Source: JAKLEX01 sp035327525 (lineage in GTDB: Bacteria; Patescibacteriota; Minisyncoccia; Phycocordibacterales; JAACPR01). Taken from it: a DNA stretch of 32,048 bases. The stretch covers positions 1 to 32,048 of the forward strand of contig DAOLDC010000005.1 in assembly GCA_035327525.1 (NCBI GenBank), written 5' to 3'. The first letter of the stretch is position 1. Each line of letters begins with the position of its first letter. The notes beneath the pieces are model-generated. The model ran no database searches. It saw only the letters and a program-made list of their open reading frames with translations, and was not told where the DNA came from. Positions 15,221-23,307 of this stretch are shown in pieces. The position numbers and the translations under genes are program-made.

Positions 15221-15229
15221 ATTTTAACA
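15221..15229 (-). promoter_or_regulatory. Extended -10 of the PfkB-family gene
   Basis: On the minus strand TGTTAAAAT (15229-15221) ends 9 nt before the start codon at 15211, fitting the local pattern. A second candidate TATAGT (15238-15233) lies just upstream. Confidence 0.4.
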
Positions 15230-15313
15230 ATTACTATAAAAAAATGCTAATCAGGTGTTTGATTATTTTTTATTAACATTTTTGTATTACATTATTTATA
15301 ATTTGATTATTTT

Positions 15314-15322
15314 TGATATAAT
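15314..15322 (+). promoter_or_regulatory. Extended -10 of class I aldolase gene
   Basis: TGATATAAT ends 6 nt before the aldolase ATG, so the transcript is predicted to start at or next to the start codon. Confidence 0.55.
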
Positions 15323-15328
15323 AATTTT

Positions 15329-16363
15329 ATGACAGAAATAAACAAAGAATTATTAAAACAAACAGTTATAAAATTGATGTCTCCAGACAAAGGAATTTTG
15401 GCTGCTGATGAATCTAATGATACAGCAAACAAGAGGTTGGAATCATATAATATAACTGCCTCAGAAGAAAAACGTCGTCAATATAGAGAATTGTTTTTTG
15501 CTACACCAGAAATAGAAAAATATGTTAGCGGAATTATTATGTACGACGAAACATTTTGGCAAAAATCAAATTCTGACGTTTCATACCCCCAATTTTTGGA
15601 ACAAAAGGGAATTTTGCCTGGTATAAAAGTCGACACTGGCGCAAAAGATTTTCCTGGATTTCCAGAGGAAAAGATAACCGTCGGACTTGATGATTTGCAA
15701 CTGCGAGCCCAAAAATATTTTGATAATGGCGCCAAATTTGCAAAATGGCGAGCTGTGATAAAAATTGATGATGAAAAAGGTTTACCAACTGACGCAGCTA
15801 TTGATGCAAATATCGAATCATTGTGTCGATATGTAAAAATTTGCCAACAGATAGGTTTGGTACCAATTATTGAACCAGAAGTTTTGTTAAATGGTAAACA
15901 TTCAATCAAAAAATCAGAAGAGGTGACATCAGTTTTGCTTCTTAAATTATTTTCAAAATTAAAGGAATACGAAGCATATTTGCCAGGACTTATTCTGAAA
16001 ATAGGTATGGTAATAAACGGTGATCAAAATCCAGACGAAGCCTCACCTGAAGAAATTGCAAAATCTACTGTGCGTGTTTTGAACAAAAACGTTCCAACCG
16101 AAATAGGTGGAGTAGTATTTTTGTCAGGTGGACAAACTGCCGTAGAAGCTACTACTCATTTTGACGCAATTGTTGAAACTAATGAATTGAAATTCGAAAA
16201 TGCTTTTTCATACGCCAGAGCTTTGCAGGATGGTGCATTAACAATTTGGAAGGGTCAGGAAGAAAATGTTGATAATGCACGGGCCGAATTTATAAAAAGA
16301 CTAAAACTAAATTCATTAGCCGATTCTGGAAAATACGACATAAAAATGGAGTATCTGGGATAA
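15329..16363 (+). CDS. Class I fructose-bisphosphate aldolase
   Basis: It cleaves and forms fructose 1,6-bisphosphate by Schiff-base chemistry, with no metal. The eukaryote-like class I signature KGILAADESNDTANKRL (21-37) contains the active-site Asp27. Other catalytic positions are Lys139 (AKWRAVIKI), Glu182 (IEPEVL) and the Schiff-base Lys224 (LILKIGMV). The late motif FLSGGQTAVEATTHFDAI follows the family. Length (344 aa) fits. It stands alone between the divergent sugar kinase and rplY, and closes the set of genes that connects pentose phosphates to triose phosphates. Confidence 0.94.
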   Translation: MTEINKELLKQTVIKLMSPDKGILAADESNDTANKRLESYNITASEEKRRQYRELFFATPEIEKYVSGIIMYDETFWQKSNSDVSYPQFLEQKGILPGIKVDTGAKDFPGFPEEKITVGLDDLQLRAQKYFDNGAKFAKWRAVIKIDDEKGLPTDAAIDANIESLCRYVKICQQIGLVPIIEPEVLLNGKHSIKKSEEVTSVLLLKLFSKLKEYEAYLPGLILKIGMVINGDQNPDEASPEEIAKSTVRVLNKNVPTEIGGVVFLSGGQTAVEATTHFDAIVETNELKFENAFSYARALQDGALTIWKGQEENVDNARAEFIKRLKLNSLADSGKYDIKMEYLG

Positions 16364-16429
16364 ATTGCATTTAAAAAGACAATTTTCAACAGTTCTAGCT
16401 CCCAATATTGCTATTTTTATTCGAATATG

Positions 16430-16435
16430 TATAAT
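16430..16435 (+). promoter_or_regulatory. -10 box of rplY
   Basis: TATAAT ends 8 nt before the rplY ATG at 16444. No clear -35; TG directly abuts the box rather than forming a TGn extension. Confidence 0.45.
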
Positions 16436-16443
16436 TACTGTCT

Positions 16444-17097
16444 ATGATTGAATTGAAGTCAGAAAAAAGACAAAGCGACGAAAACAGCGTTCAATTACGC
16501 AAAAACAATTTTGTTCCTGCTGTTTTTTATGGTCCAAAAGAAAAATCCACTCCAATAAAAATAAAAATCGGTGATTTCCTAAAAGTTTATGAATCTGCCG
16601 GAGAGTCAGCGATAATCGATCTAAAGGAAGGATCAAACGATCATCAATGTCTAATCCACGATGTTCAATTCGATGCTATAACAGGACAACCAATTCATGC
16701 TGATTTTTATGTAATAGAAAAAGGCAAAAAAATCGAAGTTTCAATTCCATTGCATTTCGTTGGAGAATCTCCAGCCGAAAAAAATCTTGGTGGTGTGTTG
16801 ATAAAAGTTATGCACGAATTGGATATCAAGGCTATGCCAAAAGATTTGCCAACTCATTTAGATATAGATATTAGTTCTCTTGTTGATTTTGAATCAAAAA
16901 TCAAAACCGGTGATATAGTATTACCAAGTGGTGTAGAATTGGATTCTGATCCAAATGATGTTATAGCATTGGTACAGGCTCCTAGAGAGGAAAAAGAAGA
17001 AGAGCCAGCTGCAATTGACCTAGATTCAATAGAGGTTGAGGCAAAAGGTAAAAAAGAAGAAGAAGGAGCTGAATCAGCAGAAACAGAAGCAAAATAA
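16444..17097 (+). CDS. rplY: 50S ribosomal protein L25 (long TL5/CTC form)
   Basis: L25 binds 5S rRNA. The N-terminal L25 domain (about 1-90) contains VPAVFYGPKEKSTPI and the YESAGESAIIDL region. The TL5-type C-terminal beta domain (about 95-185) contains IPLHFVGESPAEKNLGGVL and LPTHLDIDIS. A Glu-rich tail (about 183-217) is typical of the CTC form. Length (217 aa) is normal for this form. It is monocistronic, with the next gene using its own promoter. Confidence 0.94.
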   Translation: MIELKSEKRQSDENSVQLRKNNFVPAVFYGPKEKSTPIKIKIGDFLKVYESAGESAIIDLKEGSNDHQCLIHDVQFDAITGQPIHADFYVIEKGKKIEVSIPLHFVGESPAEKNLGGVLIKVMHELDIKAMPKDLPTHLDIDISSLVDFESKIKTGDIVLPSGVELDSDPNDVIALVQAPREEKEEEPAAIDLDSIEVEAKGKKEEEGAESAETEAK

Positions 17098-17133
17098 GGG
17101 TTATTTGAAATATTCCACAGCTTGTTATAAACA

Positions 17134-17142
17134 TGCTATAAT
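17134..17142 (+). promoter_or_regulatory. Extended -10 of the lytic transglycosylase-like gene
   Basis: TGCTATAAT ends 13 nt before the ATG at 17156. This fixes that ATG as the start, rather than the upstream in-frame codons inside rplY. Confidence 0.55.
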
Positions 17143-17155
17143 TACCGACAGTAAA

Positions 17156-18553
17156 ATGTCGTTTTTTATTTACAAACAAAAGAATAATTTTTTTACAAAA
17201 TCAATTAGTTTTTTTTTGATCTCAACTTTTCTTGTTACGGTTTCGACAGGAATTTCTACATTTTCAACAAAACCAGAAACAGCTTCTGCTCAAACAAATA
17301 TCGATGCCGCGGAAAAAAGATTACGAGAGGAGTTGGCAAAACTAGAGGAACAGCAAGCAATTTTGGAAGCATCACTTCGTGAGCAACAGTCAAAAACCGC
17401 AACAATTCAAAGAGATGTTAATATTTTGTCTGACCAAATTCGACAAGCCGAACTCAATATCAGAAGAAAAAATCTAGAAATAGAAAATATAAAAGGAACA
17501 ATAGAATTGAAACAGAATACAATTGCCGAATTAAATTTAAAAATGGAAAGAAGCAAATTAATTTTGTCGGAATTGCTTCGTAAGGCCAATCAAATTAGTG
17601 AAATTTCTTTTTCTGAAATAATTTTGACAAATGATAATTTGACCGATTTTTTTGCAAAAATTGATTCCTATTCAAATATTCAAATTCAACTAGATGAATT
17701 ATTTAAGGAAATAAAAAGCATAAAAGCTGAAACAGAAGAAGAGACAGAAAAGCTTTCCGCGCAACAAAGAAAAGAATTAGACTTAAAAAAAGAAATTGAA
17801 TCACAAAAATCGGTTGTTGCCACAAAAAAGAGCACACAAGACAATTTGCTATCAATTAGTAAAAATTCGGAGTCAGCTTATCAAACTTTTATTGCTGAAA
17901 AGAGGGCTCAGGCTAGCGCAATCAGAACAGCATTGTTTCAGTTGAGAGACGGCACCGGAATACCATTTGGTGAAGCATTGAGATATGCCGAAGCTGCTTC
18001 CAGAGCAACGGGCGTTAGAACAGCTTTTATACTTGGTATTTTGAAACAAGAAAGTGATATCGGAAAAAATGTTGGAACTTGTGTAATTACTGATTTGTCT
18101 AGTGGTCAGACAAGAAGTTTGAATTCTGGAAATGTTTTTGCAAATGGAATTCATCCAACTAGAGATTTGCCATTATTGCAGACAATTGTTAAATCCCTTG
18201 GAATGAAGCCGGAGGACACAAGGGTTTCTTGTCCACAAAGTATTGGTTATGGTGGAGCTATGGGACCATCACAATTTATTCCTTCAACATGGAATTCATA
18301 TATTTCAAAGATACAACAAGCTGTTGGTGTTTATCCAAGTCCATGGAATCCACAACATGCAATAATGGCCACGGCTCTGTTTACAAAAGATTTGGGTGCC
18401 GCAGCCGGTGGTTATTCGGCCGAGAGAGAGGCTGCAGGTAGATATTATGCCGGAGGTAATTGGAGCACCTTGGGCCTTGGCTATGCCAACAGCGTATTGG
18501 CTCATGCCACAGAATTCCAAAGACAAATAGACTTTTTGGCTGAAGTTGACTAG
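17156..18553 (+). CDS. Secreted coiled-coil protein with lytic transglycosylase-like domain
   Basis: Start at 17156 gives a clean signal peptide: basic n-region, hydrophobic core (about 17-33) and a likely signal peptidase site after ASA (43-45). Residues 48-255 form a long coiled coil rich in Glu, Lys and Gln, like EnvC/PcsB-type cell-wall hydrolase regulators. The C-terminus (about 268-465) is a lysozyme-fold transglycosylase domain: ILKQESDIG with candidate catalytic Glu299, and GYGGAMGPSQFIPSTW (364-379), close to the MltB/SLT_2 pattern. Cys309 and Cys359 could form a disulfide. Probable role: peptidoglycan remodelling in division or around the pilus. The 465-aa product is encoded by a single-gene unit. 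Confidence 0.85.
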   Translation: MSFFIYKQKNNFFTKSISFFLISTFLVTVSTGISTFSTKPETASAQTNIDAAEKRLREELAKLEEQQAILEASLREQQSKTATIQRDVNILSDQIRQAELNIRRKNLEIENIKGTIELKQNTIAELNLKMERSKLILSELLRKANQISEISFSEIILTNDNLTDFFAKIDSYSNIQIQLDELFKEIKSIKAETEEETEKLSAQQRKELDLKKEIESQKSVVATKKSTQDNLLSISKNSESAYQTFIAEKRAQASAIRTALFQLRDGTGIPFGEALRYAEAASRATGVRTAFILGILKQESDIGKNVGTCVITDLSSGQTRSLNSGNVFANGIHPTRDLPLLQTIVKSLGMKPEDTRVSCPQSIGYGGAMGPSQFIPSTWNSYISKIQQAVGVYPSPWNPQHAIMATALFTKDLGAAAGGYSAEREAAGRYYAGGNWSTLGLGYANSVLAHATEFQRQIDFLAEVD

Positions 18554-18599
18554 TTTTGTATTCAAATTACAACATCGGTTTGCTTTTTGGTACTATATT

Positions 18600-18608
18600 T
18601 GATATAGT
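18600..18608 (+). promoter_or_regulatory. Extended -10 of rpmE
   Basis: TGATATAGT ends 9 nt before the rpmE ATG at 18618. Confidence 0.45.
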
Positions 18609-18617
18609 CTTTTCACA

Positions 18618-18875
18618 ATGAAAAAAGAAATTCACCCAAAAGATTATAGAGAAGTTATATTTTCTGACACATCAAGTGGCGAAAAATTTTTGATTTCTTC
18701 AACTATCAAATCTTCAAAGACAGAAAAATGGAAGGATGGCAAAGAATATCCAGTAGTCAGTGTTGAAATTTCTAGCGCATCACACCCATTTTATACCGGA
18801 AAAGAAAATATCGTTGACACAGCAGGTAGAGTAGAAAAATTCAAGGCTCGCAAAGCAAAATCAAAAAAAGCTTAA
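18618..18875 (+). CDS. rpmE: 50S ribosomal protein L31, type B (Cys-free)
   Basis: 85 aa. It begins with MKKEIHPKDYREVIFSDT and contains VEISSASHPFYTGKEN followed by DTAGRVEKFKAR, all diagnostic of L31. The zinc-binding Cys residues of type A L31 are absent, so this is the zinc-independent form. The C-terminus is a Lys/Ala tail. It is separated from prfA by an AT-rich hairpin and a new -10 box. Confidence 0.95.
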   Translation: MKKEIHPKDYREVIFSDTSSGEKFLISSTIKSSKTEKWKDGKEYPVVSVEISSASHPFYTGKENIVDTAGRVEKFKARKAKSKKA

Positions 18876-18898
18876 CTCACTATTTTTTATAACTTTTA

Positions 18899-18933
18899 TT
18901 CTGTAAATATTTTATTTGCAGAAATAAATTTTT
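18899..18933 (+). terminator. AT-rich hairpin between rpmE and prfA
   Basis: TTCTGTAAAT (18899-18908) pairs with ATTTGCAGAA (18914-18923), ten pairs including one G-T wobble, around loop ATTTT, followed by ATAAATTTTT. A weak intrinsic terminator is the likely reading. Confidence 0.45.
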
Positions 18934-18936
18934 ATA

Positions 18937-18942
18937 TATAAT
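18937..18942 (+). promoter_or_regulatory. -10 box of prfA
   Basis: TATAAT at the end of an alternating TA run, 10 nt before the prfA ATG at 18953. No evident -35. Confidence 0.4.
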
Positions 18943-18952
18943 TACAAAAAAG

Positions 18953-19927
18953 ATGAACTTGGAAGAATACAAAAAAAATTATAAGACAAAATTCCTAGCG
19001 GAGGAATACGAAAGACTTTTAAACAAAAAAAAAGAAACTTTGGATTTGGGAACAGATGATCCTGAGATGAAAAACATGGTTGAATTGGAAATAAAAGATT
19101 ATGATGTACAGCTAGAATCAGTCAAAAAACAAATCGAAAAAATAATCGAATCAGAAAAAGAAGAAGTAACTTTTCCAAACGAAATAATTTTAGAAATTAG
19201 AGCAGGTGCTGGTGGTGATGAGGCTTCTATTTTTGCCACACAATTGGCCAATATGTACTTGAAGTACGCTGAAAAAAACAAATGGAAAGTAGAAAGAATT
19301 TCGGAGTCAAATAGTGATGCTGGTGGCTATAAAGAAGCTATTTTTGAAATTCACGGCAAGGATATTTATCGAAAATTGATGTACGAAACAGGCGTTCATC
19401 GTGTCCAGAGAGTTCCAATCACCGAGAAATTGGGTCGCGTTCACACATCGACTGCATCTGTTGCAATTTTGCCACTTAGAAAAAATACTGGATTTGTATT
19501 GAATCTTTCTGATTTGGAATTTGAAACTTCTCGATCAGGTGGTGCTGGCGGACAAAATGTCAACAAAGTCGAAACCGCCGTCAGAGTCATACACATTCCA
19601 ACAGGATTGGCTGTCAGGTCCACTTCTCAAAGAAGCCAAATAAAAAACAAAGAAACCGCAATTAGTATTTTGACTGCAAAATTGGAGGAGCTAAAAAGAA
19701 TAGAAGACGACAAAAAATTTGGCGATCAAAGAAAAAATCAAATTGGTAGTAATGATAGATCCGAAAAAATTCGAACTTATAATTTTCCACAGAACAGAAT
19801 TACAGATCATCGGATCAATGAATCATGGCACAATATCGACACTATTCTGGATGGAGAACTGGATGATGTAATTGATACAATTCAAAATCATATAAAATCG
19901 ATTGAATCCGAAAAAGAGACAGCCTAA
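18953..19927 (+). CDS. prfA: Peptide chain release factor 1
   Basis: RF1 ends translation at UAA and UAG. The codon-reading tripeptide is Pro155-Ile156-Thr157 (the PxT form of RF1, not the SPF of RF2). The peptidyl-hydrolysis loop GGAGGQNVNKVETAVR has GGQ at 199-201. At 324 aa it is shorter than the usual 355-360 because the N-terminal helical domain is reduced (about 70 residues before FPNEIILEIRAGAGGDEA). TGA is also used as a stop here, so an RF2 must be encoded elsewhere. No prmC methyltransferase gene follows. Confidence 0.95.
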   Translation: MNLEEYKKNYKTKFLAEEYERLLNKKKETLDLGTDDPEMKNMVELEIKDYDVQLESVKKQIEKIIESEKEEVTFPNEIILEIRAGAGGDEASIFATQLANMYLKYAEKNKWKVERISESNSDAGGYKEAIFEIHGKDIYRKLMYETGVHRVQRVPITEKLGRVHTSTASVAILPLRKNTGFVLNLSDLEFETSRSGGAGGQNVNKVETAVRVIHIPTGLAVRSTSQRSQIKNKETAISILTAKLEELKRIEDDKKFGDQRKNQIGSNDRSEKIRTYNFPQNRITDHRINESWHNIDTILDGELDDVIDTIQNHIKSIESEKETA

Positions 19928-19970
19928 TATTTGATGTTTGTTTGTTGGATTTCTCAATACACTAACCCGC

Positions 19971-19999
19971 TTGCCATTTTAGTCAATATTTGTTAGACT
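19971..19999 (+). promoter_or_regulatory. Strong promoter of rpsB-tsf operon
   Basis: TTGCCA (19971-19976), 17-nt spacer and TAGACT (19994-19999) with an upstream TGT (19991-19993) forming an extended -10. The rpsB ATG at 20009 is 9 nt after the -10, so even this well-formed promoter predicts an almost leaderless mRNA. Confidence 0.65.
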
Positions 20000-20008
20000 C
20001 GTTGCTAC

Positions 20009-20713
20009 ATGATTACAACAAAAGACAACAAAAAAGATCAAATAAAAGAAATGTTCGAAGTCGGTGCGCATTTTGGATATTTGAAATCTCGTAGACATCC
20101 TTCGACAAAACCTTTTATTTTAGGAAAAAAGAATAATGTTGAAATATTTGATTTGGAAAAAGTTTCAGCAAAATTACAAGAAGTTCTAGATTTTGTTGCT
20201 AGTGTTGCAAAGGAAAACAAGCAAATTTTGTTTGTTGGTGGAAAAACAGAATCCCAAATAATTATCAAGGAAATCGCCGAAAAAATAGAAATGCCATATG
20301 TCGCAGGTCGTTGGATTGGTGGAACACTTACAAATTTCGATGAAATTAGAAAAAGAGTCAACAAATTTGTCGATTTATCAACAAAAAGAGACAAGGGCCT
20401 TCTTGGTAAATACACAAAAAAAGAAAGACTTTTGATTGAGCGACAAATAAAAAAACTAGATCACACTTTTGGTGGAATTGTTAACATGAACACAAAACCA
20501 GCTGCTGTTTTTATAATTGATTCAGACAAAGAAAAAATTGCTAGAGATGAAGCGATAAAAGTCGGTGTGCCAGTTATTTCATTGTGCGGTTCCGATTGCG
20601 ACATTTCAATGATAAAATATCCTATACCAGCAAACGATTCCTCCGTAAAAAGTATTACTTATTTTACAAAGGAAATTGCTGAGACTTACAAATCAAATAA
20701 ATTAAGCAAATAA
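20009..20713 (+). CDS. rpsB: 30S ribosomal protein S2
   Basis: 234 aa, near the usual 240-255. Family motifs: FEVGAHFGYLKSRRHP (about 15-30), VGGKTESQIIIKEIAEK (about 75-92), YVAGRWIGGTLTNFDEI (about 96-112), and KPAAVFIIDSDKEKIARDEA. First gene of the rpsB-tsf operon, with tsf beginning 3 nt after its stop. There is no Shine-Dalgarno sequence in the short leader. Confidence 0.97.
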   Translation: MITTKDNKKDQIKEMFEVGAHFGYLKSRRHPSTKPFILGKKNNVEIFDLEKVSAKLQEVLDFVASVAKENKQILFVGGKTESQIIIKEIAEKIEMPYVAGRWIGGTLTNFDEIRKRVNKFVDLSTKRDKGLLGKYTKKERLLIERQIKKLDHTFGGIVNMNTKPAAVFIIDSDKEKIARDEAIKVGVPVISLCGSDCDISMIKYPIPANDSSVKSITYFTKEIAETYKSNKLSK

Positions 20714-20716
20714 ACA

Positions 20717-21217
20717 ATGGTTACAACTGAGCAAATCAAAGCATTAAGAGATGAGACAAAAGTATCAGTAATGCAATGTAAAAAAGCATTGGAAGAGGCG
20801 AATGGAGACATGGATAAGGCTAGGATTATTTTGAGAGAAAAAAGTGCTGCGGCAGCCGAAAAAAAGTCAGATAGAGCATTGGGTGCTGGAACAATAGCTA
20901 CATATGTTCACGCTGGTGGAAATGTTGCTGCAATGGTTGAATTGCTTTCAGAAACTGATTTCGTCTCAAAAAATGATGAATTCAAGGCTCTGGCAAGAGA
21001 AATAGCAGTTCAGGTTGTTGCAACCTCGCCAAAATTTGCAAAAGAAGAGGATGTTGAAGGCGAAATTACCCCAGAAATCTCAGAACAAATATTAGTAAAT
21101 CAAATTTATTTCAAAAACCCAGAAATAACCATAAAAAGTTTGATTAACGAAGCTTCCCAAAAATTTGGAGAAAAAATAGAGATTGGTCGCATAGCCAGGT
21201 TTGCCGTGCTAGAATAA
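20717..21217 (+). CDS. tsf: Translation elongation factor Ts (short form)
   Basis: EF-Ts exchanges GDP for GTP on EF-Tu. The N-terminal UBA-like domain VTTEQIKALRDETKVSVMQC with KKALEEANGDMDKA (about 17-31) is intact, as is the EF-Tu-binding TDFVSKNDEFKALAREIA (about 74-91). At 166 aa it has a single core subdomain; it is shorter than E. coli (about 283 aa) and even than Thermus (about 196 aa). It lies 3 nt after rpsB and 7 nt before the next gene. Confidence 0.96.
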   Translation: MVTTEQIKALRDETKVSVMQCKKALEEANGDMDKARIILREKSAAAAEKKSDRALGAGTIATYVHAGGNVAAMVELLSETDFVSKNDEFKALAREIAVQVVATSPKFAKEEDVEGEITPEISEQILVNQIYFKNPEITIKSLINEASQKFGEKIEIGRIARFAVLE

Positions 21218-21224
21218 TTCAGAA

Positions 21225-21659
21225 ATGTATATTTTAATTTATTTATTCTCAATATCACTTTTTTTGATTATATTTATGCTAGCATATCGCTGGTATGAAT
21301 TGCGTTATAACAAAAACTTTTTATCTGTGAATTTCAAAAACAAATCTGATACTTATTTGATTAGTATATTTTATAAATTCCTGGATGCATTTTTCAAAAA
21401 ACAAAAATCTTTTTTTTCTTTTATTTCTGCGATACCAAATTATGTAAACGAGATCCTGCATATAATTTGGCGTAATTTTTCTGAAAAAATTGACCGTTAT
21501 TTCGAAAAATTGCGTAGCCACAGAAAAGATGGAAAAAAAGGCAAAGTTTCGATATACTGGCAAAAGATCAGAAAAGATGATTCGGATGATGTATCGTTGA
21601 ATAGTCCAGACAATCATGATGGTCCAAATGATCTGAATGGGGGTCCAAAACAAGATTAA
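21225..21659 (+). CDS. Hypothetical membrane-anchored protein between tsf and tRNA-Thr
   Basis: 144 aa. One N-terminal membrane helix (about 2-19), then a basic and aromatic region with amphipathic helices (about 25-105) and a disordered acidic tail rich in Asp, Asn, Gly and Pro (about 113-144). No family recognised. It follows tsf by 7 nt and ends 4 nt before the mature tRNA-Thr 5' end, so RNase P cleavage of the shared transcript would fall just after its stop codon. Confidence 0.65.
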   Translation: MYILIYLFSISLFLIIFMLAYRWYELRYNKNFLSVNFKNKSDTYLISIFYKFLDAFFKKQKSFFSFISAIPNYVNEILHIIWRNFSEKIDRYFEKLRSHRKDGKKGKVSIYWQKIRKDDSDDVSLNSPDNHDGPNDLNGGPKQD

Positions 21660-21663
21660 ACAA

Positions 21664-21736
21664 GCCACCTTAGCTCAGTTGGTAGAGCAACCGCCTTGTA
21701 AGCGGTAGGTCGTCGGTTCAACTCCGACAGGTGGCT
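21664..21736 (+). tRNA. tRNA-Thr(UGU)
   Basis: A full cloverleaf of 73 nt: acceptor GCCACCT/AGGTGGC, D-stem GCTC/GAGC with the AGTTGGTA loop, anticodon stem ACCGC/GCGGT with loop CTTGTAA (anticodon TGT), variable AGGTC, T-stem GTCGG/CCGAC with loop TTCAACT, and discriminator T. The CCA end is not encoded and must be added. It is embedded between two same-strand protein genes at 4 nt and 5 nt spacing. Confidence 0.97.
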
Positions 21737-21741
21737 CAAAA

Positions 21742-23307
21742 ATGGAATATAGAAACACACCTTATTTTCATGTTGCACATGCCAGAGACCTAACAGGTAG
21801 AGATAGGATATTATATAGGGCGTTGGAAATTTTTCCTGGTGTAGTTTCTTGGGGAACATTGATTGGAATTGTTATTTTTTCTATATACAAGCCTGTTTGG
21901 GCGGCGATATTTATTATTATTTTTGACGTTTTTTGGCTTTTGAAAACTATCGATTTGAGTATTCACCATTATTATAATTGGCGCAGAATGAAACATAATT
22001 TGGAGCAGAATTGGCTAGATAGAATTTCCAATTTCCGATATGAAAATTTACAACATTTAATTATTTTGCCTTTTTATAATGAGGACGAAAATGTTGTTGA
22101 TATGTCAGTTTCTGCAATCGCCAATTCAAAATACAAACTAGGAAATATTCATCTTGTTCTTGCAACAGAAGAAAGAGCCGGAGAAAGTGCCCAAATAATT
22201 GCTAGAAAACTAAAATCAAAATACGAAGGAAGAATAGGACAAATTCTTATAACAACACATCCAAAAGATCTTCCTGGAGAAATTTCAGGAAAGGGACCAA
22301 ATATAACCTATGCCGCAGAACAAGCTAGACAAAAAATAATTAATCAAAATAATTGGAAATATGAGGATGTTATTGTTTCGGCATTTGATGTCGATACAGT
22401 TATTCTTCCACAATACTTTGCTTGTTTGACTTGGCATTTTTTGACAACAGAGGACCCTTTGAAATCTTCTTTCCAACCAGTTCCGCTTTATAACAACAAT
22501 ATTTGGGAAGCACCGTTTTTATCCAGAATCGCAGCAACATCTAGTACTTTTTGGCAAATGATTCAGCAGGAGAGACCAGAAAAGCTTGTAACATTTTCCT
22601 CACACTCCATTCCATTCAAAGCACTTTATGAAGTTGGTTATTGGCAAAAAAATATGGTTTCGGATGATTCTAGAATTTTTTGGAATTTGTTTTTGGCAAA
22701 TGATGGAAACTACAAAACTGTGCCGATTTCTTATCCCGTATCAATGGATGCCAATTTGGCCCCAACAACATGGCAAACAATGAAAAATATTTATAAACAA
22801 CATCGTAGATGGATGTGGGGAGTAGAAAACATCCCGTATTTATTATTTGGATTTATAAAAAACAAAAAGATTTCTTTTTCAAAAAAATTCCGATACGCAT
22901 TTGTTCAAATCAGTGGTTTTTGGTCACTGGCAACAAATCCATTGTTGATTTTGTTACTAGGATGGTTGCCAATAGTTTTGGGTGGGTCAGAGTTTCGAAC
23001 AACTGTTTTATCATATAATTTACCGATTGTAACTAGAAATTTGATGCTAGTGGCAATGTTGGGACTAGTTTTGTCAGCAATAATATCCATTTATTTACTT
23101 CCTCCGATGCCAGTATCTTACACAAAAAGAAAAAGAAGATTTGTTATTGCTTTTGTTCAGTGGATATTTATCCCATTTTCTATTATAGTATTTGGGTCAC
23201 TACCAGGACTTGATGCTCAAACCAGATTGATGTTAGGAAAATATTTTGGTAAATTCTGGGTAACACCAAAACATCGTAAAATTCAAAATGAAACCATTAT
23301 CTCGTAA
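21742..23307 (+). CDS. Membrane-bound family 2 glycosyltransferase
   Basis: Probably a polysaccharide or glycolipid synthase at the cytoplasmic membrane. Two N-terminal membrane segments (about 33-70) precede a GT-A domain (about 103-360). This has IILPFYNEDENVVD at the nucleotide-binding start, the metal-binding FDVDT (215-219), SDDSR (307-311, the acceptor-site acidic motif) and QHRRWMWG (353-360, the Q/RxxRW motif of processive GT2 enzymes). Three or four further helices follow (about 388-500). The start codon is 5 nt after tRNA-Thr, so the mRNA 5' end would be made by tRNA 3' processing. The last 20 nt overlap the PEGA gene. Confidence 0.9.
   Translation: MEYRNTPYFHVAHARDLTGRDRILYRALEIFPGVVSWGTLIGIVIFSIYKPVWAAIFIIIFDVFWLLKTIDLSIHHYYNWRRMKHNLEQNWLDRISNFRYENLQHLIILPFYNEDENVVDMSVSAIANSKYKLGNIHLVLATEERAGESAQIIARKLKSKYEGRIGQILITTHPKDLPGEISGKGPNITYAAEQARQKIINQNNWKYEDVIVSAFDVDTVILPQYFACLTWHFLTTEDPLKSSFQPVPLYNNNIWEAPFLSRIAATSSTFWQMIQQERPEKLVTFSSHSIPFKALYEVGYWQKNMVSDDSRIFWNLFLANDGNYKTVPISYPVSMDANLAPTTWQTMKNIYKQHRRWMWGVENIPYLLFGFIKNKKISFSKKFRYAFVQISGFWSLATNPLLILLLGWLPIVLGGSEFRTTVLSYNLPIVTRNLMLVAMLGLVLSAIISIYLLPPMPVSYTKRKRRFVIAFVQWIFIPFSIIVFGSLPGLDAQTRLMLGKYFGKFWVTPKHRKIQNETIIS

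Noticed and set aside
17036..17155. Upstream start for the transglycosylase gene within rplY
   Set aside because: The extension is Lys/Gln-rich out-of-frame rplY sequence and would bury the signal peptide; the promoter lies after it.
18953..19927. UGA recoding (Gracilibacteria/SR1 code)
   Set aside because: TGA ends the response regulator and pfkB genes at the expected protein length, and no in-frame TGA interrupts conserved proteins.
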